From NCBI GenBank assembly GCA_046760445.1, contig JBHIEE010000149.1, forward strand, positions 1 through 5,974: 5,974 bases of DNA. Direction: 5' to 3'. The position numbers and the translations under genes are program-made. Numbering within the stretch: the first letter of the stretch is position 1; each line of letters opens with the position of its first letter. The notes below the pieces were generated by a model. That model had not been told where the DNA came from and did not search any database. It worked only from the letters and a program-made list of their open reading frames with translations. Source of the DNA: JBHIEE01 sp046760445. Lineage in GTDB: Bacteria > Acidobacteriota > Aminicenantia > JdFR-78. Positions 5,460 through 5,974 of the stretch are shown in pieces.

Positions 5460-5974
5460 CTATTGCCTCGAATTTGGTGCCAAACAAAGTGGATTTTTCA
5501 TAGAGGCTATTTTTGCCTTCTCAAAATTGAGATACCTCTTTGAATTTTGCGCCATTATTTCACCAACCTTTAGTCCTGCAGTGTGCAAATCAATAACAGG
5601 TTTGATTCCTAAAAACCCAAAAGTTTTCCCCATTTTGAAAGACCCAACATAATAATCTGGATAAAATTCAATTTTATTATTTTCTAATTCATTAATATTT
5701 ACTTTTCCAGCAAATTGGATTACTTTTGTTTCAGGAAATCTTTTTTTAATTATTTCAGCAGTAATAAGACCATTATTACCAATAATTATTTCATTATAAG
5801 TATAATCAGCTACTATTATTGCGTCTAATCTTTCAAATTTTACTTTATCTATAATAGTTGGTTCTAACCCAGTTAGTTGCACATTTGCCATATTTTTTTT
5901 AAGAGCATTTACTATCACTTTGCCAAATTTGTCACCACTAATTATTAGAAAATTATTCTGGTAAACTTCAAATC
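5460..5974 (-). CDS. Unrecognised alpha/beta protein, C-terminal part (5' end outside window)
   Basis: The reading frame is open to the right window edge, so only about the last 171 residues are seen; a GTG at 5918 could be read as a start, but the frame continues upstream with protein-like sequence (FLIISGDKFGKVIVNAL), so I treat the gene as truncated by the window. The visible part alternates hydrophobic strands and helices. The segment LIISGDKFGKVIVNAL (strand, glycine-containing turn, helix) resembles a nucleotide-binding Rossmann-type unit, followed by strands such as LDAIIVADYTYN and VIQFAG. Near the end is a conserved-looking stretch, LGIKPVIDLHTAGLKVGEIM. No membrane segment is visible. 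It ends with TAG 36 bases before the downstream acyltransferase start, which suggests the same transcript. I do not recognise the family; a dehydrogenase-like or sugar-nucleotide enzyme is possible but is inference only. Confidence 0.8.
   Translation of the reverse strand, partial: FEVYQNNFLIISGDKFGKVIVNALKKNMANVQLTGLEPTIIDKVKFERLDAIIVADYTYNEIIIGNNGLITAEIIKKRFPETKVIQFAGKVNINELENNKIEFYPDYYVGSFKMGKTFGFLGIKPVIDLHTAGLKVGEIMAQNSKRYLNFEKAKIASMKNPLCLAPNSRQ

Noticed and set aside
5422..5652. A 76-residue plus-strand frame
   Set aside because: It is mostly antisense to the unassigned protein at the right edge, which has a much better protein-like reading on the minus strand.

Overview
This window is an AT-rich piece of a bacterial surface-polysaccharide (O-antigen or capsule type) biosynthesis cluster. 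Every convincing gene lies on the minus strand, so transcription runs from position 5974 towards position 1. The clues are a Wzx-type flippase, a GT-B glycosyltransferase, two LpxD-like left-handed beta-helix acyltransferases and a NodB-like deacetylase. LpxD-type N-acyltransferases and Wzx flippases are most typical of Gram-negative bacteria. The strongly AT-biased, lysine/isoleucine-rich coding fits the usual composition of such loci. I cannot fix the taxon from this sequence alone.

Layout in transcription order: (1) 5974-5460, the C-terminal part of an unrecognised alpha/beta protein cut by the window edge; (2) 5423-4527, LpxD-like acyltransferase 1; (3) 4534-4335, a short degenerate junction that appears to hold the heads and tail of deleted genes, including a clear dinucleotide-binding start of an FAD/NAD-dependent oxidoreductase; (4) 4334-3573, a divergent polysaccharide deacetylase; (5) 3558-2656, LpxD-like acyltransferase 2; (6) 2648-1599, a glycosyltransferase with a cysteine-rich insert; (7) 1602-133, a Wzx-like flippase starting with TTG inside the previous stop; (8) 132-1, a short AT-rich spacer with a possible start of a further gene running off the window.

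Genes 4 to 7 are packed with gaps of 14, 7 and -4 bases, so they are very probably one translationally linked operon; genes 1 and 2 probably belong to the same transcript. A reasonable model is that the deacetylase and the two acyltransferases tailor amino or acyl groups on a sugar, the glycosyltransferase adds a sugar to a lipid-linked repeat unit, and the flippase exports that unit across the inner membrane. The sugar identities cannot be read from the sequence.

The individual enzyme families are all known. The least ordinary parts are the gene-remnant junction at 4335-4534, the pairing of a NodB-like deacetylase with LpxD-like acyltransferases, the cysteine cluster in the glycosyltransferase, and the unassigned protein at the right edge. 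I see no RNA gene, CRISPR array, insertion sequence or phage gene.
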